DNA of 64,000 bases, taken from assembly GCF_001458595.1 (NCBI RefSeq), contig NZ_LN890328.1:2546115-2610114 (forward strand). The letters run 5' to 3'. This DNA is from Clostridium neonatale (lineage in GTDB: Bacteria; Bacillota; Clostridia; Clostridiales; Clostridiaceae). Below are positions 26,720 through 34,890 of this stretch, in pieces. The notes beneath the pieces were generated by a model. That model saw only the letters and a program-made list of their open reading frames with translations. It did no database searches and had not been told where the DNA came from. Both the position numbers and the translations under genes were made by a program. Every line of letters starts with the position of its first letter. Within the stretch, counting starts at the first letter, position 1.

Positions 26720-28837
26720 ATGAATATGCCAAAAAAACGTACATCAAATAATAATTTAAAATTGAAATCAAAAATAAATTCATTAAAATCCAATAAGAAT
26801 ACTAAAAAAGATAAAATAAAAAAACGTAAAATATTTTCCATAAATAAAAATTCAATAAGCTTTAAAGTTCTTTTTAAAGTACTTCCTATTGTTTTAATTA
26901 CTATAATCATATTAACAGTTTGCACATCTCTTCTCAGCCGAAAAGCCATTTATAATACCAGTAGTACATTGCTAGCTCAGATTAGCCAGCTTGCTTCTCA
27001 AGACATCAATAATATTATGGAAGAAAAAATAAAATCTGTAGAAAGCCTAGCACATAATCCACTAATTATGAATCCTTCTACTCCATTAAAAGAGAAATTA
27101 GATATTTTAAAAGGAGAAAAGGATTATCAGCAACATTGTGATATTGGATATGCATCTTTAGATGGAATTTTAACACTAAGTGATGGTTCTATACTAGATA
27201 TAAGCAATTATGATTTTTTCACTGCTGCTAAAAATAAAAGTTCATTTATTTCAGAGCCATCTGTACTTCCAATAAAAGATTTTCCTTTAATTGCAATATC
27301 AGTTCCAGTTATGGATGGAAATAACATAGTAGGTATATTAGTAGCCTTCAGATATGGAAATGATTTATCAAACATAAGCAGAAAAATATCTTTTTTAAAT
27401 TCTGGAGAATCTTTTGTAATCAATTCTTCTGGAAAATTAATTGCTCATAATGTTAATTACTATGTTAATAGTGGTGTGAATCTAAAAGAAATAGTAGATA
27501 GTGAGTCCAAACCTTCTATTGATACTCTTATATCTAATTTAGCTTCTAATAATTCAGGTTCTTTAGAAATAACCAAAAGCGGTAAATCAACTACTCTTTC
27601 TTATGCTAAAGTTCCTACTACAGGATGGTTCATTATTATAACTGTAGAAAATAATGATTTATTTGCAGCAATGAATCCTCTTACTTTAACTAACATAGTT
27701 ATTGGTTCAATTGCTTTGATAATAATTTCTATAATTTTAATCATAAGTATATCTAAAGTTTCTAAAGAAATTCTTTATGTGGTTAAAATTATGAAAGAAT
27801 TTGCTCTAGGTAAATTTACTTACAAAATAGATGAAAAACATTTAAAGGATAAATCTGAAACTGGTATGATGTGTAATTCACTTGCTTCTATCCAAAACTC
27901 ATTTAGAAAAAGTATGACAGATATAAAAAACAATTCTTCAATATTAAATGAGCAGTCCACAAACCTATCATCTGTTTCTGAAGAATTATCTTCATTAATA
28001 GAAAATGTAACTAAAGCTATTGGAGATATATCTGAAGGTACTTTAAGTCAAACATCGAGTCTGACAGAAAGCACATCAAGCTTAGAGAAATTTGGTGAAA
28101 AAATTTCCAATATGACTAATGATGTTAATGATGTTACCATAACATCTTCTAACATTGGTGATCATGCTAAAAAGAGTAATTCAGATCTAGAAGAATTGAT
28201 GAATTCAATTAATATATTAAATACAAATTTTTCAGATTTTTCAAACTTATTAAATGTAATGTCACAAGATATTAGAAAAGTTAATGAAATGACAGACCTA
28301 ATAAATGATATTGCTGAACAAACTAATCTTTTAGCTTTAAATGCTGCGATTGAAGCAGCACGAGCTGGGGAATCTGGAAATGGATTTGCAGTTGTTGCAG
28401 ATGAAATACGAAAACTAGCTGAAATCAGTAAATCCTCAGCTCAAAAGATATATGATATTGTATCAAATGTATTAAAAAATGCAGATAATATTGTTGTTAG
28501 TACCTCAAATATAACAAATGATGTTAACACTCAAACTTTAGTCGTTAATAGTACCATAACAGCATTTAAGGATATTTCAAATTCAGTTGAAAATATGGTT
28601 CCTAAAATGTATTCAATTGCTAAAGATTTTGTACAACTAGATAAAGAAAAAGATTTACTTGTAAGTAGTATCTCTAATATTTCAGTAGCTTCAGAACAAA
28701 TCTCTGCTACTACTGAAGAAATATACGCTTCTTCTCAAGAATTAAGCTCTGCAAGTAATCAAGTATCAAACTCTGCTCAAAAGGTTAATGGACTCTCTGA
28801 TGATCTATATGATAGTTTTAAACAATTTGAACTTTAA
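26720..28837 (+). CDS. Methyl-accepting chemotaxis protein with dCache-like sensor
   Basis: 705 residues. A Lys-rich N-terminal tail (~50 residues) precedes TM1 (~55-75). The outer sensor of ~260 residues has dCache-like features: SNYDFFTAAKNKSSFISEP, IAISVPVMDGNNIVGILVA, GESFVINSSGKLIAHN. TM2 (~315-340) is followed by a HAMP-like linker and the cytoplasmic hairpin with the CheA/CheW contact tip AEQTNLLALNAAIEAARAGE. The ligand is unknown. The unusually basic N-terminus before TM1 is uncommon. GAGGGGC precedes the ATG by 8 nt. It is a single-gene unit ending in the long hairpin at 28840-28945. Confidence 0.9.
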   Translation: MNMPKKRTSNNNLKLKSKINSLKSNKNTKKDKIKKRKIFSINKNSISFKVLFKVLPIVLITIIILTVCTSLLSRKAIYNTSSTLLAQISQLASQDINNIMEEKIKSVESLAHNPLIMNPSTPLKEKLDILKGEKDYQQHCDIGYASLDGILTLSDGSILDISNYDFFTAAKNKSSFISEPSVLPIKDFPLIAISVPVMDGNNIVGILVAFRYGNDLSNISRKISFLNSGESFVINSSGKLIAHNVNYYVNSGVNLKEIVDSESKPSIDTLISNLASNNSGSLEITKSGKSTTLSYAKVPTTGWFIIITVENNDLFAAMNPLTLTNIVIGSIALIIISIILIISISKVSKEILYVVKIMKEFALGKFTYKIDEKHLKDKSETGMMCNSLASIQNSFRKSMTDIKNNSSILNEQSTNLSSVSEELSSLIENVTKAIGDISEGTLSQTSSLTESTSSLEKFGEKISNMTNDVNDVTITSSNIGDHAKKSNSDLEELMNSINILNTNFSDFSNLLNVMSQDIRKVNEMTDLINDIAEQTNLLALNAAIEAARAGESGNGFAVVADEIRKLAEISKSSAQKIYDIVSNVLKNADNIVVSTSNITNDVNTQTLVVNSTITAFKDISNSVENMVPKMYSIAKDFVQLDKEKDLLVSSISNISVASEQISATTEEIYASSQELSSASNQVSNSAQKVNGLSDDLYDSFKQFEL

Positions 28838-28839
28838 TT

Positions 28840-28945
28840 AAAAAGATACCTTTGCAAAACGAAATGCCCCGTTAAGTAGACACAGTAAAAGTGCTATTCA
28901 AAATCTATTTAACAAAGCTCATTTCAAAATGCCAGGTGTCTTTTT
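28840..28945 (+). terminator. Long rod-like terminator hairpin after chemoreceptor
   Basis: Outer stem AAAAAGATACCT / AGGTGTCTTTTT, then GAAATG / CATTTC, then GTTAAGTAGA / TCTATTTAAC. Nested helices span 106 nt and end in a T-run. It starts 2 bp past the stop codon. It is far longer than a normal terminator and may be a repeat element used as one. Confidence 0.6.
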
Positions 28946-29096
28946 AATATTATCTAATTGTAAAATTTACATTCAGTTTCTAACCTCCTTTCATTATAAA
29001 TATTTTGAATTATAAATATTTATAAATTTATGTACCATTTTATAGAAATTGAAATAGACTATAGTAAAAGCACTATTGAAAGAATGGGGTGATTAT

Positions 29097-29537
29097 ATGA
29101 ATCCTTTAATAAATATGCTACTTGGATCTCTTTTGGGTGGTATGGGCAACAATAACATGATGGGTGGAAATCCTCTTCTAAACATGCTTATGGGAAACAT
29201 GGGTGGCGGCATGAATAATAATATGATGAACGGGAATCCGCTAATGAATATGTTCATGGGGAATCAGCCAAATAATCAAATGGGAAACATGAATAATGGT
29301 ATGAACAATATGAATAATAGCATGAATAACATGAATAATGGTATGAATAATATTCCTAACAATAATATGGGAATGAATCCCCTTTTAAGTATGTTAATGG
29401 GCAATATGAATAGAGGCATGCCTAATAACAATACGAATAATAATATGATGAGCAATCAAAATATGATGAATAATCAAAACATGATGCGTAATAACATGAT
29501 GAATAATCAAAATATGAATTCTCGTAGAGGAAGATAA
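29097..29537 (+). CDS. Asn/Met/Gly-rich low-complexity repeat protein
   Basis: 146 residues, over half Asn and Met. Three imperfect repeats of the type NPLLNMLMGNM (residues ~2-12, 25-35, 42-52, again ~90-100) are separated by NMNNGMNN runs; the C-terminus is basic (SRRGR). The N-terminal MNPLINMLLGSLLGGM could be an amphipathic or short hydrophobic helix. No Cys and no signal cleavage site. ATG 29097 has GGGGTGA just upstream; a TTG seven codons earlier is less likely. It is flanked by terminators on both sides, so it is independently transcribed. I do not recognise a family; similar compositions occur in spore-coat-like and aggregation-prone proteins. Confidence 0.6.
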   Translation: MNPLINMLLGSLLGGMGNNNMMGGNPLLNMLMGNMGGGMNNNMMNGNPLMNMFMGNQPNNQMGNMNNGMNNMNNSMNNMNNGMNNIPNNNMGMNPLLSMLMGNMNRGMPNNNTNNNMMSNQNMMNNQNMMRNNMMNNQNMNSRRGR

Positions 29538-29554
29538 ATTATAATCTTTCATGT

Positions 29555-29590
29555 TAAAGCTGGTTTCTATTTTTTTAGGTACCAGCTTTA
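29555..29590 (+). terminator. Terminator after Asn/Met-rich gene
   Basis: TAAAGCTGGT / ACCAGCTTTA with a 16-nt loop that itself contains a T-run, 18 bp past the stop codon. Confidence 0.75.
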
Positions 29591-29623
29591 ATATTTTGCT
29601 CAACATAATATTTATAGGTTTAT

Positions 29624-29639
29624 TAGAAATCGCTTTCTA
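29624..29639. promoter_or_regulatory. LacI-type operator candidate O1 upstream of galK
   Basis: TAGAAATCGCTTTCTA, an inverted repeat (TAGAAA / TTTCTA) around a central CG, as LacI/GalR proteins and CcpA bind. It is exactly 120 bp from the second copy at 29744. The LacI-type regulator at 33794, the last gene of the gal cluster, is the likely ligand. Confidence 0.55.
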
Positions 29640-29743
29640 TGTTTTTATATATCTTTTTATGGTTATTTTAAGGATATAACCATCATTTTCTTATGATAGA
29701 ATAAAAAATTATAAAATTTTATATTTATATCTTTACTTTTTAA

Positions 29744-29759
29744 TAGAAAGCGGTTACTA
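29744..29759. promoter_or_regulatory. LacI-type operator candidate O2 upstream of galK
   Basis: TAGAAAGCGGTTACTA shares most positions with O1 at 29624. It lies 45 bp before the galK start, probably overlapping the promoter. A further AACGTT-centred site (GTAAACGTTCTA) lies at 29777-29788. Confidence 0.55.
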
Positions 29760-29803
29760 TTATATTATAAAATAAAGTAAACGTTCTAAAGGGGGAATTG
29801 TCA

Positions 29804-30973
29804 ATGGAAAATCTTAATAACTTGAAAGATCAGTTTAAAAAAATTTTTACTAAGGATTGTGAAAGCATATTCTTCTCACCTGGAAGGGTAAATTTGATTG
29901 GAGAACATACAGACTATAATGGTGGAAATGTTTTTCCTTGTGCTCTTACTATAGGTACTTACGGACTTGTTTCAAAAAGAGATGATAAAAAATGCTTAGT
30001 TTCATCTTTAAACTTTCAAGATTTAGGAGTTATTGAATTTGACTTAGATAATCTTATTAATGATAAATCTCATGATTGGGCTAATTATCCAAAAGGCGTA
30101 ATAAAAACTTTTAAAGATCATAACTTTGTTGCCTCTCACGGTTTTGAAATTCTATTTTTCGGTAATATTCCAAACGGATCTGGACTTTCTTCTTCCGCTT
30201 CTATTGAAGTTTTAATGGGAACAATATTAAATGAATCATTTAACTTTAATATAGATATGGTAGATGTAGTGAAAATGTGTCAAGAAGCTGAAAATAAATT
30301 CATAGGAGTCAATTGTGGAATAATGGATCAATTCTCAATCGGTATGGGAAAAAAAGACTGTGCTATTCTTCTTGATTGCAACACTTTAAATTATACTTAC
30401 AGCAAATTAAATATGGATGGATATAAAATAGTAATTGGTAATACTAACAAAAAACGTGGACTAGCTGATTCTAAATATAATGAAAGACGCAGCGAATGTG
30501 AAACTGCATTAAAAGAAATCCAAAAATATAAAAATATAAATTCACTTGGTGAACTTACAGAATCTGATTTTGAAGAAGTTAAATGCCATATTTCTGATCC
30601 TATAAAAGCAAAAAGAGCTAAGCATGCTGTATATGAAAATGCAAGAACCTTAAATGCTGTAAAAGCTTTAGAAAATAATAATTTAGTCTTATTCGGGAAA
30701 TTAATGAATGAGTCACATATTTCATTAAGAGATGATTATGAAGTAACAGGTATAGAATTAGATACTCTTGTATCCTTAGCCTGGGAATGTGATGGTGTTG
30801 TTGGTTCTCGTATGACTGGTGCTGGTTTTGGTGGATGTACTGTAAGTATAGTTAAAGAAGATTGTGTAGATAAATTTATCTCATCAATTACTCCTAAATA
30901 TACTGAAAAAATTGGATATGAACCAAGCTTTTATATTGTTAGTATTTCTGATGGAACTAGAAAATTATCATAA
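29804..30973 (+). CDS. galK: Galactokinase
   Basis: 389 residues, GHMP kinase. The signature GRVNLIGEHTDYNGG is near residue 27-40, the ATP loop is NGSGLSSSASIEV, and the C-terminal motif is GAGFGGCTVS. The catalytic base Asp lies in NCGIMDQFSIGMG. It phosphorylates alpha-D-galactose at C1, the entry to the Leloir pathway. ATG 29804 with AAAGGGGGA upstream is preferred to a TTG two codons earlier. It is the first gene of galK-galE-galT-regulator, controlled by the paired operators upstream. Length is typical. Confidence 0.96.
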   Translation: MENLNNLKDQFKKIFTKDCESIFFSPGRVNLIGEHTDYNGGNVFPCALTIGTYGLVSKRDDKKCLVSSLNFQDLGVIEFDLDNLINDKSHDWANYPKGVIKTFKDHNFVASHGFEILFFGNIPNGSGLSSSASIEVLMGTILNESFNFNIDMVDVVKMCQEAENKFIGVNCGIMDQFSIGMGKKDCAILLDCNTLNYTYSKLNMDGYKIVIGNTNKKRGLADSKYNERRSECETALKEIQKYKNINSLGELTESDFEEVKCHISDPIKAKRAKHAVYENARTLNAVKALENNNLVLFGKLMNESHISLRDDYEVTGIELDTLVSLAWECDGVVGSRMTGAGFGGCTVSIVKEDCVDKFISSITPKYTEKIGYEPSFYIVSISDGTRKLS

Positions 30974-31020
30974 TCATATCTATATAATATAGCCCATAAT
31001 ACTTTTAAATATATAATTAA

Positions 31021-31061
31021 GGATGCCTCAAATTGTTAGTAATATTTCTTTTGAGGCATCC
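31021..31061 (+). promoter_or_regulatory. galK-galE intercistronic stem-loop
   Basis: GGATGCCTCAAA / TTTGAGGCATCC is a perfect 12-bp stem with a 17-nt loop. No T-run follows (ACTTAACTGG comes next), so it looks like an mRNA processing or stabilising hairpin, or a weak terminator, within the gal operon. Confidence 0.6.
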
Positions 31062-31149
31062 ACTTAACTGGAGTATAATAATAAACGAAATATTATTATT
31101 AATTAAAATAAAGAAATTATATAAATAATTAATATGGAGGAATGTTAAT

Positions 31150-32139
31150 ATGTCAATTTTAGTTTGTGGTGGTGCTGGATATATTGGTTCGCACACAGTT
31201 TATAAGCTTATAGAACAAGGAAAAGATGTTGTTATTATAGATAATTTACAAAGTGGTCATATAGGTGCTGTCCATCCAAAAGCAAAATTTTATAAGGGTG
31301 ACATAAGAGATGCATCAATATTAGATAAAATCTTTACTGAAAACAAAATAGAATCTATTGTTCACTTTGCTGCAAATTCATTGGTTGGAGAAAGCATGGA
31401 AAAGCCTTTGCTTTATTTCAACAATAATGTTTATGGAATGCAGATATTACTTGAAAGCATGGTAAAACATAATATTAAGAATATAGTATTCTCTTCCACT
31501 GCTGCTGTATATGGTGAACCAAAAAGAGTTCCAATTCTTGAAGACGATGAAACAAATCCTGCTAATACTTATGGTGAAACAAAGCTTACTATGGAAAAAA
31601 TGATGAAATGGTGTAATAAAGCTTATGGCATTAACTATGTTGCCCTTAGATATTTCAATGTAGCTGGTTCTTTAGGTGATGGAAGCATCGGTGAAGATCA
31701 TAATCCTGAAACTCATCTAATTCCACTTATACTTCAAGTTCCACTAAAAAAGCGTGAATTTATAAGTGTATATGGAACTGACTACCCTACTCCAGATGGT
31801 ACGTGTATACGTGACTATATCCATGTACTTGACCTTGCTGACGCTCATATTAAAGCTGTTGAATACTTAGAAGCTGGAAATGAAAGCAATATTTTCAATT
31901 TAGGAAATGGTGTAGGATTCAGTGTTAAAGAAATGATCGAAGCCGCTAAAGAAGCTACAGGTAAAGAAATTAAAGTTGTTTTAGGTGATAGAAGAGCTGG
32001 CGATCCTGCTCAATTAATAGCCTCAAGCGAAAAGGCAAATAAAATATTAGGATGGACTCCTAAGTTCACAGATGTTAAAGATATTATTAAAGATGCATGG
32101 GCATTTCACACTGCTCATCCTAACGGTTTCGAAGACTAG
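31150..32139 (+). CDS. galE: UDP-glucose 4-epimerase
   Basis: 329 residues, extended short-chain dehydrogenase. NAD motif GGAGYIGSHT at residues ~7-16, catalytic Ser in VFSSTAAVYG, and the YxxxK pair in TYGETKLTMEK. ALRYFNVAGS and DGTCIRDYIHVLDLA are GalE motifs. It interconverts UDP-galactose and UDP-glucose. GGAGG lies 8-9 nt before the ATG. It sits between galK and galT in one operon. Confidence 0.96.
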   Translation: MSILVCGGAGYIGSHTVYKLIEQGKDVVIIDNLQSGHIGAVHPKAKFYKGDIRDASILDKIFTENKIESIVHFAANSLVGESMEKPLLYFNNNVYGMQILLESMVKHNIKNIVFSSTAAVYGEPKRVPILEDDETNPANTYGETKLTMEKMMKWCNKAYGINYVALRYFNVAGSLGDGSIGEDHNPETHLIPLILQVPLKKREFISVYGTDYPTPDGTCIRDYIHVLDLADAHIKAVEYLEAGNESNIFNLGNGVGFSVKEMIEAAKEATGKEIKVVLGDRRAGDPAQLIASSEKANKILGWTPKFTDVKDIIKDAWAFHTAHPNGFED

Positions 32140-32180
32140 TTAATTGAAATAAATTCAAAAATTAAGAAAGAGGTTTTATT

Positions 32181-33674
32181 ATGATTAATCATGAAATAAA
32201 CAGACTAATAAATTTTGGATTGCAACAAGGGCTTATTTCTGAAGAAGATAAAATTTATACTTCAAATATGCTTATAGGATTATTAAAATTAAATGAGTTT
32301 GAAATCGAAGAAATAAATGAAACTTTAGATACTGCTACACCTATTTTAGAAAATATATTAAATTATGCTGTAGCAGAAAATATGATTGAAAATACAGTAA
32401 CTGAAAGAGATTTATTAGATACAAATATAATGAACTGCTTAATGCCTAGACCTTCAGAAGTTATAAGTAAATTCAATAATTTATATACAAAATGCCCAAA
32501 AGATGCTACTGACTATTTCTATAAATTAAGCATAGCTTCAAATTATATAAGAAAAGATAGAATAGATAAAAATATTATTTGGAAAGCTTCTACTGAATAT
32601 GGAGATTTAGATATAACAATAAATCTTTCCAAACCAGAAAAAGATCCAAAAGAAATAGCAAAAGCTAAATTATTTAAATCAACATCATATCCAAAGTGCT
32701 TATTATGCAAGGAAAATGAAGGCTTTTATGGTAATATGAATCATCCTGCAAGACAAACACATAGAATAATTCCTTTAAATCTTGGGCATGAGGAATATTT
32801 CTTACAATATTCACCTTATACTTATTATAACGAACATTGTATTATTTTTAATGGTGAACACATTCCAATGAAAATAGACAGAAAGGCATTTACAAATCTA
32901 CTTAATTTCGTAGATATATTACCTCATTATTTTGCAGGTTCTAATGCTGATCTGCCTATAGTTGGAGGCTCAATCCTTTCACATGATCACTATCAAGGTG
33001 GAAGATATACCTTTGCAATGGAACTAGCCCCTACAGAAAAAGAATATAAAATACATGGATATGAAGACATAACTGTTGGAAGAGTAAAATGGCCAATGTC
33101 CGTTATTAGAATAAGTGGCAATAGCAAAGATAAGTTAATAAATTTAGCAGAACATATTTTATCTTCATGGAGAAAATATTCAGATGCTTCTGTTCATATA
33201 CTGCATGAAACAAATGGCGAGCCTCACAACACAATAACGCCTATTGCAAGAAAAAGAGATGGTAGATATGAATTTGATTTAGTTCTAAGAAATAATAGAA
33301 CTAGTAATGAATATCCTCTTGGAATATTCCATCCTCACAATGAAGTTCATCACATAAAAAAAGAAAACATAGGACTTATAGAAGTTATGGGACTTGCTGT
33401 TCTTCCTGCAAGATTAAAAGACGAACTTGGACTTTTAAAAGAATGTCTAATAAAAAAAGTAGAGGATATATCTGAAAATGAAGCTATAGCTAAGCATAGC
33501 GATTGGTATAAATATCTTTTAAATAAATATAACCATATAGATGAAAATAATGCTTATGGTATACTTCAAAAAGAAGTTGGAATCAAATTCTCAGAAGTAT
33601 TAAATCATGCTGGTGTATTTAAAAGGGATACTGTTGGAATGTCTGCATTTGATAAGTTCGTAAATTCACTATAA
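32181..33674 (+). CDS. galT: UDP-glucose--hexose-1-phosphate uridylyltransferase, class II
   Basis: 497 residues, the long Firmicute form of GalT. CLLCKENEGFYGNMNHPARQ near residue 172 and GSILSHDHYQGG are hallmarks of this class, and the catalytic His-X-His appears as SHDHYQGG. LHETNGEPHNTITPIARKR lies in the second half. It swaps UMP between UDP-glucose and galactose-1-phosphate. It starts 41 bp after galE with AAAGAGG upstream, in the same operon. Confidence 0.95.
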   Translation: MINHEINRLINFGLQQGLISEEDKIYTSNMLIGLLKLNEFEIEEINETLDTATPILENILNYAVAENMIENTVTERDLLDTNIMNCLMPRPSEVISKFNNLYTKCPKDATDYFYKLSIASNYIRKDRIDKNIIWKASTEYGDLDITINLSKPEKDPKEIAKAKLFKSTSYPKCLLCKENEGFYGNMNHPARQTHRIIPLNLGHEEYFLQYSPYTYYNEHCIIFNGEHIPMKIDRKAFTNLLNFVDILPHYFAGSNADLPIVGGSILSHDHYQGGRYTFAMELAPTEKEYKIHGYEDITVGRVKWPMSVIRISGNSKDKLINLAEHILSSWRKYSDASVHILHETNGEPHNTITPIARKRDGRYEFDLVLRNNRTSNEYPLGIFHPHNEVHHIKKENIGLIEVMGLAVLPARLKDELGLLKECLIKKVEDISENEAIAKHSDWYKYLLNKYNHIDENNAYGILQKEVGIKFSEVLNHAGVFKRDTVGMSAFDKFVNSL

Positions 33675-33733
33675 GTTTATGTAGACAATCAACTCATATA
33701 AGTATATTATAATTTATTAGAAAACATTTTATA

Positions 33734-33756
33734 GAAAAGCCCTAAATGGGCTTTTC
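33734..33756 (+). terminator. galT terminator or attenuator
   Basis: GAAAAGCCC / GGGCTTTTC with a 5-nt loop followed by TTAT. It lies 60 bp after galT and 38 bp before the regulator, which may partly depend on read-through. Confidence 0.7.
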
Positions 33757-33793
33757 TTATGCAATTCTCAACTTAATAGAGTAGGTGATATTT

Positions 33794-34819
33794 ATGAAAG
33801 TAACTATACAAGATGTAGCAAAAAAAGCAAATGTTTCAGTTGCAACTGTCTCTAGAGTAATGAACGGAAACTATCCTGTAAAAGCTGAAACTCGTGAATC
33901 AGTTTTAAAAGCTGTAGATGAATTGAACTATATTCCAAATATGCAAGCACGTGAACTTACTCAAAAGAAATCAACTACTATTGGAGTTGTTGTTCCAAGC
34001 ATTAATAATATGTTCTTTCCAGAGGTCATAAATGGTATAGAAAATCATTTAAAGAAAAACTCTTTATCAATAATACTTACATGCACTGATAACAATCCTG
34101 ATGAAGAAAAATCATGTATAAATAATTTAATTTCTAGGAATGTATCTGGAATAATTGTTATAGGACCTACATCCAGTACGATTAAATCTAAGTTTTATAA
34201 TAATATCTCTAATAAAATTCCTTTGGTCTTCATAAATTCAGAATCTATAGATTCAAATATATCATACGTTTCTAATGATGAAGCATTTGGAGCTGAGACA
34301 GCCTTAAATTATCTTATAGATAATAAACATAAAGATATATTATTTGTTCGAGGAAAAGATACATATTCTTATAATATAAAAGAAAAGGCATATAAAGATG
34401 TAATGTCTAAATTAAATAACTTTAAATCAGAAAATATTATTAACATAGGCAATGGAAATAGTAGCGAAACTGTGGATAATACAGTTGATATATTATTAAA
34501 TATATTACCTACAACTTCTGCAACCGCTGTATTTGCATGTAATGACCTTATGGCTCTTGGTGTACTTAATGCCTGTAAAAAATTAGGCAAAAGGGTTCCA
34601 GATGAAATATCCATAATAGGGTACGATAATATTCCTTTAAGTCAATTTGTTGAACCCAAGCTAACTACAATGGATCAAAACATGTTCCTTCTTGGAACTA
34701 ACGCTGCTATTTTACTTCTTGAAAAAATTGAATGTGAAAATAAATATAGTAAAAGAATAATTTTAAATAATACTCTTGTAGAAAGAGAAACTGTAAAAAA
34801 ATCTATTAAACTAAAATAA
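33794..34819 (+). CDS. LacI/GalR-family regulator of gal genes
   Basis: 341 residues. N-terminal HTH IQDVAKKANVSVATVSRVMN with hinge helix NMQARELTQKKS, then a periplasmic-binding-protein-like sensor (IGVVVPSINNMFFPEVINGI; FACNDLMALG; IIGYDNIPLSQF). It is encoded downstream of galT and so probably controls the gal operon through the sites at 29624 and 29744. ATG 33794 is preferred to the GTG three codons earlier, which overlaps the ribosome site. The effector is probably galactose, by context. Confidence 0.88.
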   Translation: MKVTIQDVAKKANVSVATVSRVMNGNYPVKAETRESVLKAVDELNYIPNMQARELTQKKSTTIGVVVPSINNMFFPEVINGIENHLKKNSLSIILTCTDNNPDEEKSCINNLISRNVSGIIVIGPTSSTIKSKFYNNISNKIPLVFINSESIDSNISYVSNDEAFGAETALNYLIDNKHKDILFVRGKDTYSYNIKEKAYKDVMSKLNNFKSENIINIGNGNSSETVDNTVDILLNILPTTSATAVFACNDLMALGVLNACKKLGKRVPDEISIIGYDNIPLSQFVEPKLTTMDQNMFLLGTNAAILLLEKIECENKYSKRIILNNTLVERETVKKSIKLK

Positions 34820-34821
34820 AT

Positions 34822-34870
34822 GGAGCGCTCGCATTAGCGGATTAAAATTCGTTAGCGATAGCTCCTTTTT
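34822..34870 (+). terminator. Terminator after gal regulator
   Basis: GGAGC / GCTCC outer stem enclosing CGCATTAGCG-type inner pairing, followed by TTTTT. It begins a few bases after the stop codon. Confidence 0.75.
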
Positions 34871-34890
34871 CTACTTTATATTTGCTTTTT

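Noticed and set aside
28981..28990. Strong minus-strand ribosome-site sequence (AAAGGAGG)
   Set aside because: The next ATG is followed at once by a stop codon, so no small gene can be supported.
29394..29606. 70-codon minus-strand frame opposite the Asn/Met-rich gene
   Set aside because: A His/Ile-rich shadow of AAT/ATG codons on the other strand.
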